Below, piece by piece: positions 7,435 to 14,596 of a stretch of 29,765 nucleotides of DNA. The number at the start of each line of letters is the position of its first letter. The stretch's first letter is position 1. The translations under genes were made by a program, and so were the position numbers. The notes beneath the pieces were generated by a model that did not search any database, was not told the origin of the DNA, and was given only the letters and a program-made list of their open reading frames with translations. The DNA lies in contig HF987944.1 in the NCBI GenBank assembly GCA_000431835.1, forward strand, positions 1-29,765, read 5' to 3'. The stretch is from Succinatimonas sp. CAG:777. GTDB taxonomy: Bacteria; Pseudomonadota; Gammaproteobacteria; Enterobacterales; Succinivibrionaceae.

Positions 7435-9063
7435 ATGGAACAACAAAGAAATCTTATATTTATTCTGTTACTGTGCGCAGCTATGTTTCTATTCTGGGAT
7501 TGGAATTCAGACAAAGCTAATGATCAAAAAGCATTAGAGCAGGCAGCAGTTCAACAGTCACAAGAAATCAATTCCAATACAGCAGTTGGCAAGGTTATAA
7601 AATTAATAAGTGATAATCTTGAGCTCTCCATCAATCTGCAAGGTGGTGACGTTGTCGATGCAAAATTACTTAAGGTTAAACAAGAACAGGATAAGAACGA
7701 TCCTTTCCATCTGTTAATGACAACTCCTCAGTTTATCTACCAAGCTCAGAGTGGTTTAGCAGGTAAAGATGGAATTGATAACCTTTCAAGACCTGAATAT
7801 GTATCTGATAAGACTGAATATGCTATCAAAGACGGCGAGAATAGCGTGGAAGCAGTTTTAAAATATGAAAAAGACAATGTTACATACGTAAAGACCTTCT
7901 CTGTTAACAGAGATTCATATGTTGTTAATGTTAAATATGACATCTTAAACAACAGCGACAAAGACTTGAACCTTTGCATGTATGGTCAGTTAAAACAGTC
8001 TGAAGATGACTCATACTTAAAGAGCAACTCAAGCTTTGGTATGGTAGCAAGTGCTTATAGAGGTACAGCATATTCATCTGACAACAGCAGATATGAAAAG
8101 GCTACTTTAGATAAAATTATTGACGATACAAAATACAATGTATCAACAAAATCAGGCTGGGTTGCTATGATTCAGCACTATTTCGTATCAGCATGGGTAA
8201 ACGGTGACAATGACTCATCTAATGTTATCTACTCTGGATCTGCTGAAAAGAATACTGCTGCTATCATTGGTATTAGAACTCAGAACACTGTAGTAAAAGC
8301 TGACAGCGAGAAAACATTATCAGCAAAACTATGGGTTGGTCCTAAAAACCAAGATGCAATGGCAGCTGTTGCAAACAACTTAGATTTAACCGTAGATTAC
8401 GGTTGGTTATGGTTCATCTCAATTCCATTATTCAAGATCTTAAATTTCATCCACTCAATAATCGGTAACTGGGGTTTCTCAATTATTGTATTAACTCTTA
8501 TTGTTAGAAGTGTGATGTTCCCTCTTACAAAGGCACAATACACCTCAATGGCGAAAATGAGATTACTCCAGCCTAAGTTAATGGAGATTAAAGAGCGTTA
8601 TAAGGACGACAGACAGAAGATTGGTGCTGAAACCATGAAACTGTACAAAGCTGAAAAGGTAAATCCTTTAGGTGGCTGTCTACCACTTTTAATTCAGATG
8701 CCTATCTTCATCGCTTTATATTGGACCTTAATGGAATCAACAGAATTAAGACAGTCAAGCTTCATTTTATGGATCACTGACTTATCTGTAAAAGATCCTT
8801 ACTTCGTATTACCAATTCTGTACGGTATTTCAATGTTCTTATTACAGAAGATGTCACCTACACCTATTACTGATCCAATTCAGAAGAAAGTGTTTATGGC
8901 AATGCCTTTTGTATTTACATTTATGTTCTGTACATTCCCTGCAGGTTTGACATTGTATTGGTTAGTTTCAAACAGCTTTACAATTTTCCAGCAGTTCATT
9001 ATTTTTAGATCTTTAGAAAAGCGTGGATTAAGCTTGAAAAAAGCTCCAGTCGCAAAGAAATAA
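7435..9063 (+). CDS. yidC: Membrane protein insertase YidC
   Basis: YidC inserts and folds inner-membrane proteins, alone or with SecYEG; ATP synthase subunits are classic clients and are encoded in this same window. The 542-residue protein (E. coli 548) has a first membrane segment at about residues 6-22 and a large periplasmic domain at about 55-320. Five C-terminal membrane segments follow. The groove arginine is R358 in LIVRSVMFPLTKAQY. The cytoplasmic hairpin MRLLQPKLMEIKERYKDDRQ and the motif NPLGGCLPLLIQMPIFIALY are canonical. The C-terminal tail is short and lysine-rich. It is the last gene before mnmE, only 3 bp apart. Confidence 0.97.
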   Translation: MEQQRNLIFILLLCAAMFLFWDWNSDKANDQKALEQAAVQQSQEINSNTAVGKVIKLISDNLELSINLQGGDVVDAKLLKVKQEQDKNDPFHLLMTTPQFIYQAQSGLAGKDGIDNLSRPEYVSDKTEYAIKDGENSVEAVLKYEKDNVTYVKTFSVNRDSYVVNVKYDILNNSDKDLNLCMYGQLKQSEDDSYLKSNSSFGMVASAYRGTAYSSDNSRYEKATLDKIIDDTKYNVSTKSGWVAMIQHYFVSAWVNGDNDSSNVIYSGSAEKNTAAIIGIRTQNTVVKADSEKTLSAKLWVGPKNQDAMAAVANNLDLTVDYGWLWFISIPLFKILNFIHSIIGNWGFSIIVLTLIVRSVMFPLTKAQYTSMAKMRLLQPKLMEIKERYKDDRQKIGAETMKLYKAEKVNPLGGCLPLLIQMPIFIALYWTLMESTELRQSSFILWITDLSVKDPYFVLPILYGISMFLLQKMSPTPITDPIQKKVFMAMPFVFTFMFCTFPAGLTLYWLVSNSFTIFQQFIIFRSLEKRGLSLKKAPVAKK

Positions 9064-9066
9064 TTC

Positions 9067-10440
9067 ATGTCTACAATCGAAGATACTATTGCAGCAATTG
9101 CTACCCCTCATGGCAGGGGTGGCATTGCCATTGTAAGAGTTTCTGGTCCTCAGGCTTTAACAGTGGCAAAGACACTAACAAATATCACTCCTAAAACACG
9201 ACAAGCTTACTTCAAACAATTTAAACTGAATAATGAAGTAATCGATGAAGGTGTACTTTTGTATTTTGCTTCACCTAATTCTTACACCGGTGAAGATGTT
9301 ATCGAATTACAAGGTCATGGCGGAAACATTGCTCCGCAAAGAGTATTAAACGCAGTACTAAGTATTGATGGTGTAAGACAAGCAGAACCAGGAGAATTCA
9401 CCAAAAGAGCTTTTTTAAATAATAAGATGGATTTAACAGCTGCAGAAGCTGTAGAAGATCTTATTTCAGCTGGCTCTCAAAGTGCAGCAAAAGCAGCTTT
9501 AGCCTCATTAGAAGGTGCTTTTTCTGATAATTTAAATTCTCTGTCAGAACAAATTACAAACTTTAGAGTAAGACTTGAAGCGTGCTTAGATTTTCCTGAA
9601 GAGCATGAAGACTTTTTTGAATCAGGAAAGACAGATCTTGCTTTAAATGATATCGAACAATTAGCATCTAAAACCTTAAAAATAGCTAACCAAGGTGTGA
9701 AGCTAAATGAAGGTGCAAGAATAGTATTAGCAGGCGCTCCAAATGCAGGAAAATCAAGTCTGCTTAATGCATTAGCTGGCTCTGATAAAGCTATCGTTAC
9801 CAACATTCCTGGTACCACAAGAGATGTGCTTACAGCTCAAATCGAAATTGAAGGTGTTCCTGTTGTGATTACAGATACAGCAGGTATTAGAGATACTCCT
9901 TCAGATGAAATTGAGGCAATCGGTATCAAAAAAGCTATCGAAGAGTTAAAGAAAGCAGATCTTGTGATCTTTATGTTAGATGGTTCAACAGTTCCTACAG
10001 ATGCTTTAGAAACTTTAAAAAAGGTTAAAGAGTTTGAAACCAACGAAAATAGAATTTTAGTTGTTGTTTCTAAATCAGATAAGGGCACCTGTGATGAAGT
10101 AAAAGAACTCTTATCAAAAGAGCCTTTTAAATCATTTAATCAGATAACCTCATCAACTAAGAATGAAGACGGTTTAGATGAGCTTAAAAAGAAACTAGCT
10201 AATCTGTTACAGATTATGCCTGTTGAAGGTATGTTCATAGCTAGAAGAAGACATCTAACCGAGCTTGAAAATTCTTATAAACACATAAAAAATGCTATTG
10301 AAATCATCAAAACAGGTGATTTAGTACTATGTGCTCAAGAGATTAAAGAAGCTCAAGACCATTTAGGAGAGATCACTGGAAAAGTAACCTCAGATGACAT
10401 CTTAGGAAAGATTTTCAGTACTTTCTGTATTGGTAAATAA
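9067..10440 (+). CDS. mnmE: tRNA modification GTPase MnmE
   Basis: MnmE works with MnmG to install the aminomethyl/carboxymethylaminomethyl group on wobble U34 of certain tRNAs, using GTP, 5,10-methylenetetrahydrofolate and FAD. The 457-residue protein has the N-terminal folate-binding domain (start TIAAIATPHGRGGIAIVRVSG), the helical domain, an inserted G domain and the C-terminal FCIGK with the catalytic-type cysteine at 454. G1 is GAPNAGKSS (223-231), followed by TNIPGTTRD and DTAG. G4 reads SKSD instead of NKxD, a variant at the guanine-contact asparagine. The ATG immediately follows yidC. Its partner mnmG lies 10.4 kb away beyond the origin-like region. Confidence 0.97.
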   Translation: MSTIEDTIAAIATPHGRGGIAIVRVSGPQALTVAKTLTNITPKTRQAYFKQFKLNNEVIDEGVLLYFASPNSYTGEDVIELQGHGGNIAPQRVLNAVLSIDGVRQAEPGEFTKRAFLNNKMDLTAAEAVEDLISAGSQSAAKAALASLEGAFSDNLNSLSEQITNFRVRLEACLDFPEEHEDFFESGKTDLALNDIEQLASKTLKIANQGVKLNEGARIVLAGAPNAGKSSLLNALAGSDKAIVTNIPGTTRDVLTAQIEIEGVPVVITDTAGIRDTPSDEIEAIGIKKAIEELKKADLVIFMLDGSTVPTDALETLKKVKEFETNENRILVVVSKSDKGTCDEVKELLSKEPFKSFNQITSSTKNEDGLDELKKKLANLLQIMPVEGMFIARRRHLTELENSYKHIKNAIEIIKTGDLVLCAQEIKEAQDHLGEITGKVTSDDILGKIFSTFCIGK

Positions 10441-10448
10441 TAAATTTT

Positions 10449-10475
10449 AGGTAGTCATAGCACTTATGACTACCT
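10449..10475. terminator. Hairpin between convergent mnmE and pqiC, probable shared terminator
   Basis: Seen: a perfect 11-bp inverted repeat (AGGTAGTCATA / TATGACTACCT) with a 5-nt loop, starting 8 bp after the mnmE stop and ending 8 bp before the pqiC stop. Flanks are A/T-rich on both sides (TATATTCCTT downstream on plus, AAAATTTA on minus). The T-runs are not strong but fit a two-way terminator. Confidence 0.7.
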
Positions 10476-10483
10476 TATATTCC

Positions 10484-11017
10484 TTACTTAATCATAGACA
10501 AATCATTGGCAATTTCTTCACTCAACGATTCAAATCCACTTTTTAGAGTATCAACTAAAGCTTGATATCCATCTTTATTCTGTAGTCTGTTAAAGCTGTA
10601 ATTTTTTGTATAGAGAGCTTTCCCTTTCTTGAAGGAATCAACAGTCATGTCTATAATGCAATGACCGTCAGTGGTGCCATAAAACTTGCTTACATATATA
10701 TTTAAAGAAAGGTCTTCTCTTACATTAGCTTTATTTAGAGCATCATTTAAAATCACTCTTAACTGTTCTTTTAAAGAAGAAGCCCAACGATGGTTATTTG
10801 CTGACAGCAAACTTACATTCGAAGTTTTTAGAACAATACCACCATCATTTAAAACCTCATTTAACTCAACATTAAGATCTCTTTTTACAATAAATGATGA
10901 TGAACTTATATTCTCAGTTAAAGAGTACCTCTCATAACTTATCTGTGAACTTGTACATGAACATAGCATAAAAAAACACAGTGTGGAGGTAATAACTAAC
11001 AGACGACTTATTTTCAT
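10484..11017 (-). CDS. pqiC: PqiC-type outer-membrane lipoprotein (ABC-type transport auxiliary family)
   Basis: PqiC is the lipoprotein partner of the PqiAB lipid-transport system, tethered to the inner face of the outer membrane. The 177-residue protein starts with a lipoprotein signal peptide: MKISRLLVITSTLCFFMLCSC, lipobox LCSC with the modified cysteine at 21. The mature part has the spaced pattern of the family, including HRWASSLKEQLRVILNDAL, which matches the W..L...L segment of E. coli YmbA/PqiC. Overall identity by eye is low, so the assignment rests on lipobox, size (E. coli 187) and position directly after pqiB (3-bp gap). Ser at position +2 after the lipid cysteine fits sorting to the outer membrane. 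Confidence 0.82.
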   Translation of the reverse strand: MKISRLLVITSTLCFFMLCSCTSSQISYERYSLTENISSSSFIVKRDLNVELNEVLNDGGIVLKTSNVSLLSANNHRWASSLKEQLRVILNDALNKANVREDLSLNIYVSKFYGTTDGHCIIDMTVDSFKKGKALYTKNYSFNRLQNKDGYQALVDTLKSGFESLSEEIANDLSMIK

Positions 11018-11020
11018 TTT

Positions 11021-12583
11021 TTATCTCTTTGAAACCTTAGGTTCTATATCTTTATATTCAGATGAGAAAACCAATGAATTACTTTTTTGACCTACTTTCT
11101 TAATAGTTGGGTTTAACTCATTTAAAGACTGATTTAACTTATTTGAAATATCTAATAAGGATTTATACAGCTCAGAATTTTGGTTATAGCTGTTCAAAAC
11201 TTTATTAAGGTTCTCTAAAGTATGATTCTTGTTAACAGAATCAGTTACCCCTTTAACTGACTTTAGAGTGTTGTTTAAACTTACAAGTGATGAATTCAAA
11301 TTATTAGAAACAGCATTCAAATCAAGAGAATTCAACTTTTTTGCAAATAACTGTAACTCATTTACCATATCAGTCTTTTTAACTAAAGGAATTACAGCAA
11401 TATCTCTATATATGCTCTTATCTGTGCGACATTTATTATGAGGATCAATAGTTAATTTAATGACACTACCAGGAGCAATAAGACTAGCATTATCAATCTG
11501 AGCACACAAAGTTTCGTTTTCTAAGTTCTTTGAAAAGACTCTTTTTGCCTTTAAAGAGCTTTCTTTATCTGTATCTAAAACAATTAAAGCTGGAATTTTA
11601 TTTTTATAATCAAATACCTCAGAATCATTCTCATACCAAGGCATCTTTATTACCTGACCAATATCTAAGCCTCTAAAATTAACCTTGCTACCTATTTTTA
11701 TATTCTTAATATCATTATCAATTAAAACCACAAACTTAGGATTATCTTTTAAATTCTCGTATTTAGCTGTAACTTTATCTTTATAAACATCAAATGATTC
11801 ATTTGGTTTCATAGGTTCACCTTTCTCACTGGTAAACTGATTTACATTGATACTACCTGAAATAATATTTTCTAAATTAGGAATACTAAAATTAACACCA
11901 GATGGAGTAAGGCTAAAATCAACTCCTGAATCAACCCAAAAAACTGAATTTGAATTTACTAGTTGTGAATATGATTTCTTAATTAAAGCATTGTATACAA
12001 TGCCGTCTTTGGCTATATCATAAGTAGAACTTACCACTATACCAATGTTAAAACCTTTGTAGTTGATCTGTGTACCGTTAGGAATAACACCTGTAGTATG
12101 ACCAAATAGTTTGATTGGTATACCATGTTCATCTAATCCTAAAGGAATATCTTTTAAACATACAAATTCTGTTGAATTTTTATCAGATTTTCCTTTATAA
12201 ATCTGAATATATGAACCAGATAAGATAGTTTCTAAACCTGTAATACTATGAGATTGAATTCTTGGTTTTACAATCCAAAATAACGAGTCTTCATTTAAGA
12301 GTTCATCAGTGTCACTGTACATCCTAATTTTAGCTACAGCACCAGAAAAGTCCTTTGATAAAGAAACCGACTCAACCACCCCCACATCTACAGATCTGAA
12401 TTTAACAACAGTTTTACCTGCTTCAATACCAGATGCATCCTCCATGTGAAGTGAAACTAAAGGACCTTTATTAAAAGAATTTTCCCAAATTAAGATAACA
12501 GTAGTGATTAAAGCTACAATAGGAACTAGCCAATATAGCGAGATTTTGTGTTTTCTTAATTTAGCATTTTTAATCTCATCCAT
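11021..12583 (-). CDS. pqiB: PqiB, MCE-domain lipid transport protein
   Basis: PqiB is a membrane-anchored periplasmic protein whose MCE domains stack as hexameric rings, with a C-terminal helical needle spanning the periplasm for lipid traffic. The 520-residue protein (E. coli 546) has one membrane segment at about 15-33 and then three MCE repeats. The first has GIEAGKTVVKFRSVDVGVVE, the second GVIPNGTQINYKGFNIGIV, the third IKIGSKVNFRGLDIGQV. A long amphipathic C-terminus from about 410 onward, rich in spaced Leu and Asn (LNSLDLNAVSNNLNSSL), fits the needle. Start: ATG with AAGGGA inside the pqiA end, 2 bp between the two genes. It is in one operon with pqiA and pqiC. Confidence 0.93.
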   Translation of the reverse strand: MDEIKNAKLRKHKISLYWLVPIVALITTVILIWENSFNKGPLVSLHMEDASGIEAGKTVVKFRSVDVGVVESVSLSKDFSGAVAKIRMYSDTDELLNEDSLFWIVKPRIQSHSITGLETILSGSYIQIYKGKSDKNSTEFVCLKDIPLGLDEHGIPIKLFGHTTGVIPNGTQINYKGFNIGIVVSSTYDIAKDGIVYNALIKKSYSQLVNSNSVFWVDSGVDFSLTPSGVNFSIPNLENIISGSINVNQFTSEKGEPMKPNESFDVYKDKVTAKYENLKDNPKFVVLIDNDIKNIKIGSKVNFRGLDIGQVIKMPWYENDSEVFDYKNKIPALIVLDTDKESSLKAKRVFSKNLENETLCAQIDNASLIAPGSVIKLTIDPHNKCRTDKSIYRDIAVIPLVKKTDMVNELQLFAKKLNSLDLNAVSNNLNSSLVSLNNTLKSVKGVTDSVNKNHTLENLNKVLNSYNQNSELYKSLLDISNKLNQSLNELNPTIKKVGQKSNSLVFSSEYKDIEPKVSKR

Positions 12584-12585
12584 AA

Positions 12586-13785
12586 TTATCCCTTATTCCA
12601 TATAAGTCTTTCATCAAATGCTTCAGCCGAAAAAACAGTAATAATAACCACACTACAGAAACAAATGATTGCAAAGCCAGGTTCAATATTTAAAATATTA
12701 CCTATTTTTACTATAGAAGACATTATGATAACCACATAAACATCAATCAAAGACCATCTTCCAATAAATAGGACAAACCGGTATAACCTACTTACTCTCT
12801 TATTTACAACAATCTTTGAATATTTAGTTGCATATAAGATAAACAACATTGAAATAATCTTAAAAGCAGGTATGAAAATTGATGCTAATAAAATTACAAA
12901 TGAAACAAAATATGAATTCATTTGCCACATTTCAATTACGCCTTCAATGATATTTGAACCTGTATTTGATCCTATAAATTCAGTATACATAACAGGATAT
13001 AAATTTGAAGGTAAGTAGAGAATTAGAGCTGATAACAATAAAGCTAAGCTTTTAGAAATACAGTTTTTTCGTCTATAAGTAACCTTACTTTTACATCTTG
13101 GACACAGATCGATATCATCGTTTGCTTTAAAGACATATCCACATTCTTGGCAAACTTTATAAGATTGACTCATAGCAGATTTACCAGCTATAAGTTTCAA
13201 TTCAGATTGCTTTTTTATTTTTTCCCAAAGAATTGAAGGGTTAAACTTAAGACAACACCAAATCATTAAAACTGAAAAGATGAATGTTGTGTAAAAACCA
13301 ACATAAAAAGTCACATCAGCTAAGGCTGTAAGCTTAATTAAGCTCACTACAATACCCAATACGAAGACATCTACCATGCACATGCCATGGTTAAATTGAT
13401 AGAACTTTGCTAAAAATATATTAGGTTTAAGTCTAAAACCACCAATAAAAACAATTAAAGCTAAGACAGAAACAGGTGCAAAAAATGTAAAAAATAGAAA
13501 AACGTAAAGTAACAAGCCCCATTGTTTATTCAAAATTGAAACAATGGAATTTAACGACATAGCAGCACCTGTTCCCATAGCAGAAATTGACATAAAAGGT
13601 TCAATGATGCTGATAAAAAGAAATATTAAGGCAGCAAAAGCTACAATAGCAACGTCGCCTTCTTTTACTAGATTATTAGACAATAACTTTCGACCACATC
13701 TAGGACAGATGCAATCGTAATGCTTCTTAATTTGAGTGATAGATACCGTTAAATCACAGGATCTACACACAACATTCTTTTGCAA
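12586..13785 (-). CDS. pqiA: PqiA, integral membrane partner of the PqiB MCE system
   Basis: PqiA is a multi-spanning inner-membrane protein that pairs with PqiB in envelope lipid transport. The 399-residue protein (E. coli 417) has two similar halves. Each begins with a zinc-ribbon-like four-cysteine motif: C7/C10/C27/C30 (CRSC, CPRC) and C212/C215/C228/C231 (CQEC, CPRC). Each is followed by about four membrane segments. The start codon is TTG: no ATG occurs before the first cysteine pair, and TTG gives the family-length N-terminus. The ribosome binding site (AAGGA) is about 15 nt upstream inside nrdG, rather far. A GTG at codon 6 is a less likely alternative. It lies 6 bp after nrdG, implying co-transcription with the nrd genes. 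Confidence 0.92.
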   Translation of the reverse strand: MQKNVVCRSCDLTVSITQIKKHYDCICPRCGRKLLSNNLVKEGDVAIVAFAALIFLFISIIEPFMSISAMGTGAAMSLNSIVSILNKQWGLLLYVFLFFTFFAPVSVLALIVFIGGFRLKPNIFLAKFYQFNHGMCMVDVFVLGIVVSLIKLTALADVTFYVGFYTTFIFSVLMIWCCLKFNPSILWEKIKKQSELKLIAGKSAMSQSYKVCQECGYVFKANDDIDLCPRCKSKVTYRRKNCISKSLALLLSALILYLPSNLYPVMYTEFIGSNTGSNIIEGVIEMWQMNSYFVSFVILLASIFIPAFKIISMLFILYATKYSKIVVNKRVSRLYRFVLFIGRWSLIDVYVVIIMSSIVKIGNILNIEPGFAIICFCSVVIITVFSAEAFDERLIWNKG

Positions 13786-13791
13786 TTTAAG

Positions 13792-14322
13792 TTATTTATA
13801 TCCTTCCATTAAAACAACTTTATGCTGTTTTAATGATTCTTGAACATTGATAATTCTTTGATTTGAAGATCCTCTAAAATCAAGCTCTAATGATTTTTTA
13901 GCCATAACAAAAGGACCATCAACTACTACATCGACAAGTTCAAGTAACTGTCTTCTGATAGGGTCACTTTCTAGTTTATCAAAAGTAAAACCAGAATAAG
14001 CCCAAATTGAGTAATTTTTCTTTTTTAAGACATTGGCAAGTACTGCCAAAGATTTGGATTGAATGAAAGGCTCACCACCTGAAAAAGTCACACCTGTAAC
14101 TAGAGGATTAGAGCAAAACTCTTCATAAAGAACTCTCAAAGAAACATCCATTCCACCATTTAAAGGCTGAGCCTGTTCATTATGACAACCTTTACAATGA
14201 AATGGACATCCCTGAGTAAAAATAACATACCTTATACCAGGCCCGTCAACGATAGACTCTTTGACGGCACCTGCGATTCTTAAGGCTGTATTATCTAATA
14301 CAGATAAATCTATATCGTCCAT
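13792..14322 (-). CDS. nrdG: Anaerobic ribonucleotide reductase activating protein (radical SAM)
   Basis: NrdG is a radical SAM iron-sulfur enzyme that abstracts a hydrogen to form the glycyl radical of the class III ribonucleotide reductase. The 176-residue protein carries the cluster motif CPFHCKGC (C39, C43, C46; CX3CX2C), preceded by VDGPGIRYVIFTQG, and the SAM-binding GVTFSGGEP. The segment LDFRGSSNQRIINV matches the GSSNQ end of E. coli NrdG. The N-terminus is about 20 residues longer than in E. coli (154), and by eye it resembles versions from strict anaerobes. Start ATG, 6 bp after the small glycyl-radical gene; only a weak TAAG precedes it, so translation is likely coupled. Confidence 0.95.
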   Translation of the reverse strand: MDDIDLSVLDNTALRIAGAVKESIVDGPGIRYVIFTQGCPFHCKGCHNEQAQPLNGGMDVSLRVLYEEFCSNPLVTGVTFSGGEPFIQSKSLAVLANVLKKKNYSIWAYSGFTFDKLESDPIRRQLLELVDVVVDGPFVMAKKSLELDFRGSSNQRIINVQESLKQHKVVLMEGYK

Positions 14323-14328
14323 CTTAAC

Positions 14329-14487
14329 TTATACAGACATATGCTTAACACGATCTCTTTCTTCGGCTCTCTTGCCATCATTAAAGCGATCTAAGGTACC
14401 TACAAGATAACCAGTTACTCTTCTGATCCTCTCGAACTTAACACCTTCACCTATAACACCATTCTTTGCGTGTAGTCTTGTTTGCAT
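14329..14487 (-). CDS. Stand-alone glycyl-radical domain of class III ribonucleotide reductase
   Basis: Seen: a 52-residue protein ending RIRRVTGYLVGTLDRFNDGK, then RAEERDRVKHMSV. The motif RVTGYL with Gly26 and the FN.GK..E..DRVKH tail are the glycyl-radical signature normally found at the very C-terminus of NrdD (E. coli RVCGYLG, Gly681). Here it is a separate gene, 109 bp after the nrdD stop and 6 bp before nrdG. AGGAG sits 10 nt before the chosen ATG. An ATG three codons earlier is only 2 nt from AGGAG, and the frame is open further upstream without family similarity. Inference: it assembles with the truncated NrdD and is the target of NrdG, as the small protein GrcA/YfiD substitutes for the radical domain of pyruvate formate-lyase. 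Confidence 0.85.
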   Translation of the reverse strand: MQTRLHAKNGVIGEGVKFERIRRVTGYLVGTLDRFNDGKRAEERDRVKHMSV

Positions 14488-14549
14488 ACTAACCATTCTC
14501 CTAAAGTATAAAATTATAAGTTGTTGTGAAATTGTGATTATAGAAAACA

Positions 14550-14574
14550 TTCATGACAGGAAATTAGTCATGAA
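14550..14574. promoter_or_regulatory. Hairpin between nrdD and the glycyl-radical gene
   Basis: Seen: a perfect 8-bp inverted repeat TTCATGAC / GTCATGAA with a 9-nt loop, lying 22 bp after the nrdD stop (minus strand). No T-run follows directly, so it is not a strong terminator. It could be an RNA-processing or stability element setting different amounts of NrdD and the small subunit. Two TATAAT sequences (14537-14542 and 14513-14518, minus strand) lie downstream, but neither has a recognisable -35 partner. Confidence 0.55.
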
Positions 14575-14596
14575 GGCTTTGTAAAAAAAATAACTG

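Noticed and set aside
9477..9818. Open frames antisense to mnmE, yidC, rsmG and atpB
   Set aside because: They lie wholly opposite well-conserved genes, have no binding sites and show no family similarity; they follow from codon bias.
14488..14550. Longer start for the glycyl-radical protein (up to 21 more residues)
   Set aside because: The extra residues show no similarity to NrdD, and the AGGAG site lies downstream of the first ATG, fitting only the later starts.
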